Assembly: GCA_019422065.1 (NCBI GenBank) | Contig: JAHZEA010000012.1 | Location: 67,960-79,644 of the forward strand | Direction of reading: 5' to 3' | Source: Lachnospiraceae bacterium | GTDB taxonomy: Bacteria; Bacillota; Clostridia; Lachnospirales; Anaerotignaceae | DNA length: 11,685 bases | Part shown: one piece after another, positions 1 through 6,927 of the stretch | How positions within the stretch are numbered: position 1 is the first letter of the stretch | Layout: every line of letters begins with the position of its first letter | Notes under the pieces: generated by a model | The model's database searches: none | What the model was told of the DNA's origin: nothing | Seen by the model: the letters and a program-made list of their open reading frames with translations, nothing else | Translations under genes and position numbers: made by a program

Positions 1-691
1 CGGGTATTTCAGACGCAAAAATGGCCCTTGCCACCTTTTCTTCATTAAAAGGCCATAAATCCTCCATGCTTCCTCCGCCGCGGCCCAGTATTATAGTATC
101 TGCCAAACCGCTTTCGTTTATATCACTCAGCGCAGAGACTATGGAATCCGCCGCACCTTCACCCTGAACAAGTGCCGGGCATACTATTATTTTAACATTA
201 GGCGCCCTGCGGCTTAAAATATTTATAACATCACGCACAGCCGCACCTGTAGGCGAAGTTATAACAGCTACAGCCTGAGGGTGCTTTGCAATAGGCCTTT
301 TATAATCCTCATCAAAAAGGCCCTCTGCCTGAAGCTTTCGTTTAAGCTGTTCAAAGGCAACACTCAGCTCTCCTGCTCCTGCCGGCTCCGCTATCTGCAC
401 ATAAAGCTGGTACTTGCCTGTTTTTTCGTATAAAGATACATAGCCGCATACTATTACATCCATGCCGTTTTCAAGCTCATAAGGCATAAGCTCCGCGTAA
501 GAAGCAAACATTATGGCACTAATTGCAGCTGAGCTGTCTTTAAGTGTAAAATATATATGGCCGGAAGTATGGACTTTTAGATTTGAAATTTCGCCTCTAA
601 CCCAAATACTGTTTAGTATAACGTCCATTTCCAAAAGGCCGCGGATATATCTGTTTATTTGTGATACAGAATAAATTTTTCTATCTATCAT
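1..691 (-). CDS. xseA: Exodeoxyribonuclease VII large subunit, N-terminal 230 residues (partial)
   Basis: Catalytic subunit of exonuclease VII, which with several copies of the small subunit XseB degrades single-stranded DNA from both ends in the cytoplasm. The frame reads 230 codons from the ATG at 689-691 and runs off the left edge; the family is usually about 400 residues, so the coiled-coil C-terminal part that binds XseB is missing. Seen in the sequence: an N-terminal OB-fold region (about 1-100, with VRGEISNLK at 31-39 and SGHIYFTLKD at 43-52), then the core family motifs VITSPTGAA at 143-151 followed by R153-D154, and GRGGGSMEDLWPFN at 203-216. The start ATG overlaps the nusB stop by four bases (ATGA), so translation is probably coupled. 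It is the third gene after the promoter at 1631-1660. xseB would be expected just beyond the window. Identification is secure. Confidence 0.97.
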   Translation of the reverse strand, partial: MIDRKIYSVSQINRYIRGLLEMDVILNSIWVRGEISNLKVHTSGHIYFTLKDSSAAISAIMFASYAELMPYELENGMDVIVCGYVSLYEKTGKYQLYVQIAEPAGAGELSVAFEQLKRKLQAEGLFDEDYKRPIAKHPQAVAVITSPTGAAVRDVINILSRRAPNVKIIVCPALVQGEGAADSIVSALSDINESGLADTIILGRGGGSMEDLWPFNEEKVARAIFASEIP

Positions 692-1095
692 TCATCGCCG
701 CCAGCAATCTTGCCCAATACACCGTTAATAAAAGACGGCGCATTATCTGAGCTGTATTTTTTAGCCAACTCTACCGCTTCATTAATAACAACCTTTTTAG
801 GTGTGGCTTTGCCAAATTTAAGCTCATAAACAGCAAGACGCAGTATAGCCAAATCAACTTTAGCCATTCTTTCAATGCTCCAGCCTCTAGATACACTTGA
901 TATAATGCTGTCTATTTCTTCCAAATTATCAACAGTGCCTTTAACTACTGAATCAATAAAGTTTTTGTCGTTCTCATCTAAATCATCGTTTTCGGCGTAA
1001 AAAATATCTTTTGCCTCTCCAAGACCTTCATTTCCAACAAAGTCATGCTGGAATACCAAATAAAATGCGCTTTTTCTTGCGTTAGTTCTGCTCAT
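688..1095 (-). CDS. nusB: Transcription antitermination factor NusB
   Basis: All-helical RNA-binding protein that, with NusE (ribosomal protein S10), binds boxA RNA and supports antitermination in rRNA operons. The 135-residue product has the usual family length, starts SRTNARKSAFYLVFQ, and has the conserved C-terminal half with W-S-I-E-R-M, DLAILRLAVYEL and INEAVELAKKYSS, ending in the typical F-I-N-G-V-L. The reading frame extends four codons upstream to a TTG at 1107, but the GGAGGG lying within those codons (about 5 bases before the ATG at 1093-1095) is a ribosome binding site, so I chose the ATG. The gene sits 92 bases after the Asp23/Gls24 gene and overlaps xseA by four bases. An Asp23-nusB-xseA order is common in Firmicutes. 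Confidence 0.96.
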   Translation of the reverse strand: MSRTNARKSAFYLVFQHDFVGNEGLGEAKDIFYAENDDLDENDKNFIDSVVKGTVDNLEEIDSIISSVSRGWSIERMAKVDLAILRLAVYELKFGKATPKKVVINEAVELAKKYSSDNAPSFINGVLGKIAGGDE

Positions 1096-1145
1096 AAAAC
1101 CCTCCAAAATAATACCTACGCCGCTTAAAGCCGTAAATGAAACTA

Positions 1146-1177
1146 AACCCTCAGGAAACGCGTTATTCCCAAGGGTT
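1146..1177 (-). other. Stem-loop between the Asp23/Gls24 gene and nusB
   Basis: AACCCT (1146-1151) pairs with AGGGTT (1172-1177). Inside it, GGAAA (1154-1158) pairs with TTCCC (1166-1170), with one wobble pair in the minus-strand RNA. No run of T follows on the minus strand, so it is not a standard terminator. It could set mRNA stability or the relative expression of nusB-xseA. This is a sequence observation only; no function is shown. Confidence 0.35.
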
Positions 1178-1187
1178 AATTACAGTT

Positions 1188-1574
1188 TTATTCTTCTTCT
1201 TTTTCTGCTTTTGCTTTAGTTATAACGGCTGATATATTTACATTAACTGCCATAACAGAAAGGCCAGTCATGTTTTCAACAGCGTTTTTAATTTTTTCCT
1301 GAACCTCTCTTGCTGCCTCTGTTATTCTAACTCCGTATAAAACAGCTAAATCAGCGTCTATAACGGCTGTACCGTCCTCAACACTTACCTTAATTCCCTT
1401 TGAAGGGTTATTTTTTTTGCCAAATATTCCGCCAAAAGAACCATCAGAAAGCTTAGGTACTGTTTCTACGCCTTCAACTTCAGAAGCGGCAGTGCCCGCT
1501 ATAATTGCAATTACCTCATCTGCTATTTGAATCTGTCCTACTGACTTTTCGTTTTCTTCATAAAAATCTGCCAT
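1188..1574 (-). CDS. yqhY: Asp23/Gls24 family envelope stress response protein (YqhY-like)
   Basis: A 128-residue cytoplasmic Asp23/Gls24-family protein with no signal peptide or membrane segment. Seen: the family start GQIQIADEVIAIIAGTAASEVEGV (spanning about residues 13-36), a Gly/Lys-rich loop (48-61), then IKVSVEDGTAVIDADLAVLYGVRI and the helix REVQEKIKNAVENMTGL, with V-N-V-N-I-S-A-V-I near the end and a charged tail. In Bacillus subtilis the paralogue YqhY lies between accC and nusB and has been linked to control of fatty acid (acetyl-CoA carboxylase) metabolism. The exact role here is inferred only from the position before nusB. GGGAGG at 1583-1588 is 8 bases before the ATG. It is the first gene after the promoter at 1631-1660. 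The symbol is assigned by family and context rather than by a proven orthology. Confidence 0.9.
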   Translation of the reverse strand: MADFYEENEKSVGQIQIADEVIAIIAGTAASEVEGVETVPKLSDGSFGGIFGKKNNPSKGIKVSVEDGTAVIDADLAVLYGVRITEAAREVQEKIKNAVENMTGLSVMAVNVNISAVITKAKAEKEEE

Positions 1575-1630
1575 GGCAATAACCTCCCGAATGTAAAATC
1601 AGGCTAACCTGTCAATTTATTTTATAGATT

Positions 1631-1660
1631 ATTATACCAGATTATACTGTATATTTTCAA
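1631..1660 (-). promoter_or_regulatory. Housekeeping-type promoter for yqhY-nusB-xseA
   Basis: Read on the minus strand: TTGAAA (-35, 1655-1660), an 18-base spacer, then TATAAT (-10, 1631-1636) preceded by TGG, which is an extended -10. The predicted transcription start is near 1624, giving a leader of about 50 bases. It lies just after the spoIIIA terminator, so these housekeeping genes can be expressed outside sporulation. Confidence 0.8.
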
Positions 1661-1752
1661 GTATATAGTGGTTTTATACGCATTATACACATAAATTATA
1701 TAACTCACAATATGTTTAAAACACTTGTAAATAATTTTTAAGTACTATAAAT

Positions 1753-1797
1753 AAAAAAAGCGGCGTTAAATTACAGTTTAAACTGTAACAACGCCGC
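1753..1797 (-). terminator. Rho-independent terminator of the spoIIIA operon
   Basis: On the minus strand GCGGCGTT (1790-1797) pairs with AACGCCGC (1760-1767) and is followed by seven T (complement of 1753-1759). Inside the loop is a perfect 18-base palindrome (1771-1788), so the hairpin extends after a small internal bulge. It lies 44 bases after the spoIIIAH stop. The A-tract is only on the minus-strand downstream side, so this acts leftward. Confidence 0.9.
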
Positions 1798-1840
1798 ATA
1801 AATTTTAACACAATATTTTTATTAAACAAAAGCATTTAGT

Positions 1841-2524
1841 TTATTTTTTTAAAGTGCTGATTTTAATTTGTTCAGCCGAATAACCTGTTTTTCTTTTTAC
1901 AATATCCTCAATCTGAGCTGCCTGCTGTTCGTTTATAGTTTCAGCATCAACAACTACATCAACTGTTTCATCGTCTATGCGCACATAAGCGTCTTTAAAA
2001 CCTTTGGCCTTAATCATATCCTCTGACGCCGTTTCTTTTTCTATTCTCTGCTGAATTTCCAATATGCCGTCAGCAAACTGCTGTTTCTGCTCGTTGTCAA
2101 TTTCAGAGCTGTTAATCATTTCAGTAAGCATATCTTTTTGTTTTGCTCTTGACTGTTCTCTGTCAAGCTTAGCCTGAACAAAATATGTATCGGATTCAGT
2201 TGCATCGGCATTTACAAATACGGCTTCACCGGTATTATCCGTTTGGCTGTCTGCCTGTGCCGTTAAAGGGTCAAGTGTAACTTCGGAAGCATCGGCAGTT
2301 TCAGTATCGGTATTTGTATCTGTATCATTTACAGCTGTAAAAGTGCCGTCTGTATCATCTGCAAGTACCGTAACACTGTCGGCGTCTAATATTTCATCGT
2401 AATTATAACTTACTTCATCGCTTTGTGTATCTACATCGTTTTGTGTAAAGTTTAAGTATCCCGCCGTTGCCACCATAACAACAAGCACTCCGGCTATAAC
2501 ATTATTCTTTTTAAGTGAAAACAT
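1841..2524 (-). CDS. spoIIIAH: Stage III sporulation protein AH (SpoIIIAH), YscJ/FliF-like ring protein
   Basis: Mother-cell membrane protein of the engulfing septum. In B. subtilis its extracellular domain binds SpoIIQ from the forespore to form the feeding channel and hold the membranes together. The 227-residue product has a short cytoplasmic start with two Lys, one membrane helix (about 9-26), a long acidic linker (28-118, with no Lys or Arg), then a helical and beta C-terminal domain (about 119-227) ending in TGYSAEQIKISTLKK, which fits the ring-building fold. The linker is rich in Asp and Thr. Last gene of the operon, 3 bases after spoIIIAG, with its ribosome binding site (GGGGG) inside the end of that gene. 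Identity rests on the operon position and domain layout. Confidence 0.95.
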   Translation of the reverse strand: MFSLKKNNVIAGVLVVMVATAGYLNFTQNDVDTQSDEVSYNYDEILDADSVTVLADDTDGTFTAVNDTDTNTDTETADASEVTLDPLTAQADSQTDNTGEAVFVNADATESDTYFVQAKLDREQSRAKQKDMLTEMINSSEIDNEQKQQFADGILEIQQRIEKETASEDMIKAKGFKDAYVRIDDETVDVVVDAETINEQQAAQIEDIVKRKTGYSAEQIKISTLKK

Positions 2525-2527
2525 TTA

Positions 2528-3130
2528 TCATACCCCCATTTTTAATACTTCTACTTTGTGTGCCGGCACATTAAAAAGCGCCTGTGCCGCTTTGGATATA
2601 GCGTCTTTTACTATTATGTCATCTCCGCCTTCGGCAACTACAACTATACCTTCTATCTCAGGCGTTTTTTCTTTAACAATAAACGGCTCGCCCGATGACA
2701 TATCATTTTGCGAATATGCCATTTTCACCTCTGAAGAAACATTTTTAGATGTCCGTTCTGTGCCGTCTGTATCACTTTCCTGTGAACTTTCCTCAGAGCT
2801 TTTTGTTTCAGTAGCTACTACTTTTTCCGGGCCTGACTTATAAGTTATCATAACCTTTACATTGCCAGCCCCGTCTATGTTTCCAAAAAGCTCCTCAAGG
2901 CGTTTTTCTGTATCTCTTTGCGAAATATCAACATCAGTATCTGCTGCGCCTTGGCTTTCCACAGCTGTTTTTGTGCCAAAATTCTCCGATGGCGGCTTTT
3001 GTATTTTATCGGAAAAAGCCATAAGCACAATGCCGCCGGCAAAAATAACAGCCATATACTTTTTTAGTTTAGCGTTTCTAAGCAAATTTTTAATAGGCAG
3101 TGTATCCAAATTCAATTCCTCCGGTTTCAT
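2528..3130 (-). CDS. spoIIIAG: Stage III sporulation protein AG (SpoIIIAG)
   Basis: Ring-forming membrane protein of the mother-cell half of the SpoIIIA-SpoIIQ channel; the B. subtilis protein forms a large 30-subunit ring. The product of 200 residues (about 229 in B. subtilis) has an N-terminal cytoplasmic segment, one membrane helix (about 25-39), a linker, then a split ring-building domain: first strand region NVKVMITYKSGPEKVVATET (90-109), a Ser/Glu/Asp-rich insertion (about 110-131), and the C-terminal half P-E-I-E-G-I-V-V-V-A-E-G-G at 157-169 with the terminal HKVEVLKMG. The ATG overlaps the spoIIIAF stop by four bases. The insertion is the loop that in the known structure forms the beta-barrel part of the ring; its low complexity here is unremarkable for the family. 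Confidence 0.96.
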   Translation of the reverse strand: MKPEELNLDTLPIKNLLRNAKLKKYMAVIFAGGIVLMAFSDKIQKPPSENFGTKTAVESQGAADTDVDISQRDTEKRLEELFGNIDGAGNVKVMITYKSGPEKVVATETKSSEESSQESDTDGTERTSKNVSSEVKMAYSQNDMSSGEPFIVKEKTPEIEGIVVVAEGGDDIIVKDAISKAAQALFNVPAHKVEVLKMGV

Positions 3131-3603
3131 TTGTATATTATCTCAACACGCTCAGCACCGTACCTGCGTTTTAAATATGAATCAGCCGCATCAGCTCCTT
3201 CGCCGTTTTTTACTGTAACTTCAATGCTTTCAATGCTCCCGGTGGAGTAAAAATCATCTCCTATCTCAACATCAGCCTTTAAGCATTCAAAACCCATGCT
3301 TTGTACATCTTCTTTTACACTCTGCTCCAGCTCATTTTGAAATACCATGTCAAAAGTTTCGTTTTGAGCATACTGCTCAGTATTGTCATAACTTTGTAAA
3401 GAACTATTTAAAAAATCGCTGACATACATTTCTCCGCCTGAAATAATATCTAAAACCGGACCGAAAGATATGAGCAGCAGAATTATACCGGAAGCGAAAT
3501 TTATGTACTTTCGACTTTTCTCCGTTGATACAAGCCTTATTACCATAACGAAAAACAAAAATTCCGCTATGGTTTTTATATATGCTCTAATTGCCTCAAT
3601 CAT
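3127..3603 (-). CDS. spoIIIAF: Stage III sporulation protein AF (SpoIIIAF)
   Basis: Integral membrane component of the SpoIIIA complex. The 158-residue product has two hydrophobic helices near the N terminus (about 11-26 and 35-54) followed by a soluble domain that in B. subtilis adopts a ring-building fold. Seen here: the family start M-I-E-A-I-R-A-Y-I-K-T-I, the segment LLISFGPVLDII, and an alternating C-terminal strand pattern SIESIEVTVKNG plus Y-G-A-E-R-V-E-I-I-Y. It is shorter than the B. subtilis protein (about 206). AGGAGA lies about 8 bases before the ATG at 3601-3603, and the stop overlaps the spoIIIAG start. Confidence 0.94.
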   Translation of the reverse strand: MIEAIRAYIKTIAEFLFFVMVIRLVSTEKSRKYINFASGIILLLISFGPVLDIISGGEMYVSDFLNSSLQSYDNTEQYAQNETFDMVFQNELEQSVKEDVQSMGFECLKADVEIGDDFYSTGSIESIEVTVKNGEGADAADSYLKRRYGAERVEIIYK

Positions 3604-3615
3604 TCCGTTTATCTC

Positions 3616-4755
3616 CTAAAATGAAGCCGCTAATATTACGGCTGAAAATGCAAACATAATAGCCGACAAAAAAACCGCACCTATCAATATAGCTATGTAG
3701 TCACCGGCGCTGTTAAGTGTTTTTGTAATGCGTTTTTCACCAGCTGGCTCTGTTAAGGCCGCTGTTAACTTAAAAGCAATAAGCACAACTGCAAGCCTTA
3801 AAACCGGCGCTGCTGAAATAACAACTGCAGCTACTGCGCATGCAGCCGCTACGGCATTACCTACAGCCGCACCTGCGTCTGCTACTGTTTGTGCAGATGA
3901 AGAAAGTATATCGCCTACTACCGGTACACAGTTAACAGCGTTTTTTGCAGCTTTTACAGCTAAAGAAGAGGCAGCCGTTGTTCCCAGCCTTTGAAAAGAA
4001 ATAACTGTTGTAAAAGCAATACCAAGTATTTTAAGGCTCATGCTCAATATGTATTTTATAAAGTCAAGCAAAGATGAGAACATGTCCTCCTCAAAAACAT
4101 TGTTAACCATTTCAAGCCCGGCTGCGGCAGTTATAACAGGCATAAAAACACTGCATAAAAAAGTTGATACAACGGATGAAAAAAGCATTACAGCCGACGA
4201 AAGCGCCGCTGCTGATACAGCTCTGCCTGTCATGGCGCTTATAGTAACAAATACAGGAATCATAGCTGTGTTTACTTTGGCAAAGCGCTGAATATTTTCT
4301 TTTACAAGAACGGTTTCTTCAATAAACGATGTCATAATTATGTATATTATTACTGAGTAGCACACAAAAAAGCATAAATCGTTTACCTCTTTACCACCCA
4401 AAGACGAGCTTATGCTCTTAAGCAAACCACAGACTATAATAAGCGCCGTTATTTTTTTTATATTGCTTGTCTGCTTTGATATGTCAGAAAACAATCCGCC
4501 AAAAACCCCATCTAATAAATCAGCAAATGAAAAACTGCCGTTTAAAAACTGTGCGGCGGTTTCTTTAATACCGCCGCCTTGGGTATACCCCGCTGCCTCA
4601 TCGGCTTTTGACGTATCAAAATTCATATAATCTTCTATTTCATAATTACTGCTGCTATTTGTTTCCTCAGCCTTTACATTAATAGGACACAAAGCCAATA
4701 TAAACAAAAAAATCACAGCCGCTTTTAATGTAATTAATATCACTTTTTTTGTCAT
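3616..4755 (-). CDS. spoIIIAE: Stage III sporulation protein AE (SpoIIIAE), polytopic membrane protein
   Basis: Large multi-spanning membrane subunit of the SpoIIIA complex, proposed to form part of the membrane conduit powered by SpoIIIAA. The product has 379 residues (about 399 in B. subtilis). It begins with a cleavable-signal-like segment (two Lys, hydrophobic 5-22, then V-K-A before E-E), followed by a polar extracellular stretch (about 30-95) and several hydrophobic helices to the C terminus. Conserved-looking pieces include CGLLKSISSSLGGKEV and VVSTFLCSVFMPVITAAAGL. The ATG at 4753-4755 overlaps the spoIIIAD stop by four bases. Helix number was judged by eye and is approximate. Confidence 0.95.
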   Translation of the reverse strand: MTKKVILITLKAAVIFLFILALCPINVKAEETNSSSNYEIEDYMNFDTSKADEAAGYTQGGGIKETAAQFLNGSFSFADLLDGVFGGLFSDISKQTSNIKKITALIIVCGLLKSISSSLGGKEVNDLCFFVCYSVIIYIIMTSFIEETVLVKENIQRFAKVNTAMIPVFVTISAMTGRAVSAAALSSAVMLFSSVVSTFLCSVFMPVITAAAGLEMVNNVFEEDMFSSLLDFIKYILSMSLKILGIAFTTVISFQRLGTTAASSLAVKAAKNAVNCVPVVGDILSSSAQTVADAGAAVGNAVAAACAVAAVVISAAPVLRLAVVLIAFKLTAALTEPAGEKRITKTLNSAGDYIAILIGAVFLSAIMFAFSAVILAASF

Positions 4756-5135
4756 AGCAAGTCCATCACCGTCCCAAAAAGCGTAGTTACCAAAGGCAGA
4801 CAGGCAGCGGCTATTAAAACCTTGCCGGCTATTTCTATTTTTGTGCCTATAGCGCTTTCGCCGGCATCTTTACATATTTCAGAGCCTATCTGGGTTATGT
4901 ATGCAATACCTGTAACTTTAAGTATTATTGAAACATACTCCGATTTAATTCCGCTTAAAGCCGTCATTTTGTAAAGCTGGGAAATTATGTTGGAAAAATA
5001 CCCAAAAAGCTGTAAAAATATTACTATACCAGTAATAACGCTTACTGCCATAGCCAGCTGGGGACTTTCTTTTTTAAGTGTTACGGCAAGCACAGTTCCG
5101 GAAGCGGCTACTGCCACTATTTTAAAAATTTCCAT
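4752..5135 (-). CDS. spoIIIAD: Stage III sporulation protein AD (SpoIIIAD)
   Basis: Small membrane protein of the SpoIIIAC/AD family, a component of the mother-cell channel complex. The 127-residue product (133 in B. subtilis) has an N-terminal helix, a second helix around 26-48, the conserved segment ISIILKVTGIAYITQ-like (here V-S-I-I-L-K-V-T-G-I-A-Y-I-T-Q), the acidic D-A-G-E-S-A-I region typical of the family, and a final hydrophobic helix. An AGGTG lies about 6 bases before the ATG at 5133-5135. It starts 16 bases after spoIIIAC and overlaps spoIIIAE. Confidence 0.95.
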   Translation of the reverse strand: MEIFKIVAVAASGTVLAVTLKKESPQLAMAVSVITGIVIFLQLFGYFSNIISQLYKMTALSGIKSEYVSIILKVTGIAYITQIGSEICKDAGESAIGTKIEIAGKVLIAAACLPLVTTLFGTVMDLL

Positions 5136-5151
5136 TAAAGCACCTGCTTTC

Positions 5152-5346
5152 TTACAGGTTAAAAAGAGTCTGCACAGTAGTAAAAAGCCTGTTTATGTAC
5201 TGAATTACCCAGAATAAAACAACTACAAGTCCGGCAAGAGTTGTAAGCATTGCCTGTTCCTCACGCCCGGCCCTTATTAAAACCTGATTAAGCACCGCCA
5301 CAAGAATGCCTACAGCCGCTATTTGAAAAACTATGCTTATATCCAT
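5152..5346 (-). CDS. spoIIIAC: Stage III sporulation protein AC (SpoIIIAC)
   Basis: Very small (64 residues) membrane protein of the SpoIIIAC/AD family with two hydrophobic helices (about 4-21 and 33-49) joined by a charged R-A-G-R-E-E-Q turn. The frame is open for 16 more codons upstream (to 5394), but that extension would overlap spoIIIAB by 34 bases. The ATG at 5344-5346 has AGGGGAGA 6 bases before it and gives the normal family length (68 in B. subtilis), so I chose it. The gap to spoIIIAB is then 14 bases. Confidence 0.95.
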   Translation of the reverse strand: MDISIVFQIAAVGILVAVLNQVLIRAGREEQAMLTTLAGLVVVLFWVIQYINRLFTTVQTLFNL

Positions 5347-5360
5347 ATTGTATCTCCCCT

Positions 5361-5882
5361 TTAGAATAAAATTACGCTTATAAGTATTCCGCATAAAACA
5401 CCGGCGGAATTATATAGCTTTTGTTCTTTTTGTGCCTTTTGGCGCACTTCATCCTCAATAGCCTTAATGTTATCTATAAGCAAAAGAGCATTGTCTTTTT
5501 GCTGATTTTTAAAAGAACAGTCAAGATTTTTGGCAAAAGTATATAAACATTCCATATCTTCCCATCGAAAATATAAATTGCTTACGTTAATGTCCACAGC
5601 TTTTCTAAAAATATCCTCAGCGTTTTTCTCGCTCTTTTTTTTGGCTATAACAGATGCATCATAAAATATTTTAGATATTGCACCGTTAACTCTTTTAGAT
5701 ATGTCCTCAAAAACACTGCTTAAAGGCATACTTATATTTACAGCATCATTAATAAACAAAGTAACAGCTTTTTTCAATTCCTCAAGGTCATCAAGTCTGT
5801 ACCTGCTGTTCATTGAAAAAATAAAACCAGTTACCCAGCTTGAGAATACTATTAAAACAGCTCCAAACATTTTAAATGTCAT
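5361..5882 (-). CDS. spoIIIAB: Stage III sporulation protein AB (SpoIIIAB)
   Basis: Membrane-anchored component of the SpoIIIA complex that has a fold related to type II secretion GspF-like proteins. The product of 173 residues (171 in B. subtilis) has an N-terminal membrane helix (about 5-23), a charged mostly helical middle with the family pattern RLDDLEELKKAV, M-P-L-S-S-V-F-E-D-I-S-K-R and a Lys/Gln-rich helix (VRQKAQKEQKLYNSAG), and a C-terminal membrane helix (about 160-173). The ATG at 5880-5882 overlaps the spoIIIAA stop by four bases and has a GAGG about 7 bases before it. Confidence 0.95.
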   Translation of the reverse strand: MTFKMFGAVLIVFSSWVTGFIFSMNSRYRLDDLEELKKAVTLFINDAVNISMPLSSVFEDISKRVNGAISKIFYDASVIAKKKSEKNAEDIFRKAVDINVSNLYFRWEDMECLYTFAKNLDCSFKNQQKDNALLLIDNIKAIEDEVRQKAQKEQKLYNSAGVLCGILISVILF

Positions 5883-6823
5883 CTTATCGCCTCATTTCCT
5901 ATAACCCTTCCATTTTCATCGCGTATTACTGCATTAATATGGCTTTGAGCTCTTTTAAGCTCTATAAAACGTTTAAAATACGCCATGCACAAACTTTTTT
6001 CCATTCCGGCACGGTTTATGGCATCTTGCATATCGCTTCCGTGGACAGTACATAAAAAACTGACACCTGATGTTAATATAAGTTCCACAGAGCGTATTTC
6101 TTCATATCCTCCCAGCTCGTCCACCGCAATAATATCCGGGGACATACTTCTTAAAAGCATAAGCATGCCTTCGTTTTTAGGGCAACCGTCCATAATATCA
6201 GTGTGAGTGCCTAAGTCATTTCCGGCTATGCCGTTAAATGAGCCGGCTATCTCTCCACGCTCGTCTGCAACAGATATATTTTTACCCTTAAGGCTTAAAA
6301 GTCTTATTAAATCTCTTAAAAGTGTTGTTTTTCCCTCTCCCGGAGGAGATATAATAACTGCACTGAGCACCTCTTGGCCATTAAACAGGTAAGGCAGAAT
6401 ATTTTCTCCACAGCCTTTTATTTGGTGGGATATTCTTATATTTATTCCGGAAAAATCAGTTAATGAGTTTATTTTTCCATCTTTTATAACTGTTCTTCCT
6501 GTTATGCCTATCCTGTGGCCACCCTGTACTGTTATAAAGCCGTTTTTTATTTCTTCTTCGAAAGCATAAACAGAATAACCGCTTAAAAGCCTTATAAAAG
6601 TGTCTATATCTTCTTTTTCAGGCACAAAACTATTTACAGGCCTTTTGGTAATGTTGCCGTTTGTATTGATAAAAAACTCTCCATTGCTTTTTTTAACAAA
6701 AGCCGGACAGCCTGTCCTAAAACGCAGCTCCTCAAACTGTTCAAATTCTTCAGTGCCAATTAAACTTAATGTATCTCTTATCCTTCCGCCGGAAGAAAAT
6801 ATAATTTCATCTTTTATACTCAT
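5879..6823 (-). CDS. spoIIIAA: Stage III sporulation protein AA (SpoIIIAA), secretion-type ATPase
   Basis: Cytoplasmic ATPase related to type II/IV secretion ATPases, thought to energise the mother-cell-to-forespore channel. The 314-residue product (307 in B. subtilis) has an N-terminal domain with E-E-L-R-F-R-T-G, Y-A-F-E-E-E-I-K-N-G-F-I-T and GGHRIGITGR (101-110), then the ATPase domain: Walker A SPPGEGKTTLLRD (159-171), a D-E-R-G-E-I motif (187-192), Walker B IIAVDELGG (231-239), and the CTVHG segment (258-262). The first Walker A glycine is replaced by Ser; the catalytic G-K-T is intact. First gene of the operon: GGGAGGGAG (6827-6835) precedes the ATG at 6821-6823, behind a sigma-E-like promoter. 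Confidence 0.97.
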   Translation of the reverse strand: MSIKDEIIFSSGGRIRDTLSLIGTEEFEQFEELRFRTGCPAFVKKSNGEFFINTNGNITKRPVNSFVPEKEDIDTFIRLLSGYSVYAFEEEIKNGFITVQGGHRIGITGRTVIKDGKINSLTDFSGINIRISHQIKGCGENILPYLFNGQEVLSAVIISPPGEGKTTLLRDLIRLLSLKGKNISVADERGEIAGSFNGIAGNDLGTHTDIMDGCPKNEGMLMLLRSMSPDIIAVDELGGYEEIRSVELILTSGVSFLCTVHGSDMQDAINRAGMEKSLCMAYFKRFIELKRAQSHINAVIRDENGRVIGNEAIR

Positions 6824-6843
6824 ATTCTCCCTCCCATAGTTTA

Positions 6844-6872
6844 AAAATATGCCTAATAAAGGTAAAATATCC
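6844..6872 (-). promoter_or_regulatory. Candidate sigma-E promoter of the spoIIIA operon
   Basis: Read on the minus strand: GGATATT (6866-6872), a 14-base spacer, then CATATTTT (6844-6851). The B. subtilis sigma-E consensus is about KMATATT, 14-15 bases, CATACAnT, so the -35 box fits at 6 of 7 and the -10 box keeps CATA and the final T. The start would be near 6837, giving a leader of only about 14 bases that begins close to the ribosome binding site. In B. subtilis spoIIIA is a sigma-E operon, which supports the call; the match itself is by eye. Confidence 0.65.
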
Positions 6873-6893
6873 CTGCACGATTTGCAATTTATG

Positions 6894-6922
6894 TTTAAAT
6901 ATTTGTTATAATGTGATATAAT
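6894..6922 (+). promoter_or_regulatory. Housekeeping-type promoter of the LytTR regulator gene
   Basis: TTTAAA (-35, 6894-6899), a 17-base spacer and TATAAT (-10, 6917-6922) preceded by TGA, an extended -10. A second TATAAT at 6907-6912 lies 19 bases after a TTGCAA (6882-6887) and could be an alternative. The predicted start is near 6929. It is back to back with the spoIIIA promoter; the two -35 elements are only about 20 bases apart. Confidence 0.6.
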
Positions 6923-6927
6923 TATTC

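Noticed and set aside
1096..1107. TTG start four codons upstream for nusB
   Set aside because: The four codons contain the GGAGGG ribosome binding site that serves the ATG at 1093-1095.
1114..1142. Promoter-like TTTACG, 17 bases, TATTAT before nusB on the minus strand
   Set aside because: The implied transcription start would fall in or after the ribosome binding site, so it could not make a useful nusB message.
2556..3218. Plus-strand open frames opposite spoIIIAG and the end of spoIIIAF
   Set aside because: They are antisense to well-supported spoIIIA genes, lack ribosome binding sites and show no family features.
3728..4630. Plus-strand open frames opposite spoIIIAE
   Set aside because: Ala/Thr-rich translations of the complement of hydrophobic helices; spoIIIAE is clearly the real gene.
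5347..5394. Upstream extension of spoIIIAC by 16 codons
   Set aside because: It would overlap spoIIIAB, and a strong ribosome binding site sits right before the internal ATG that gives the normal family length.
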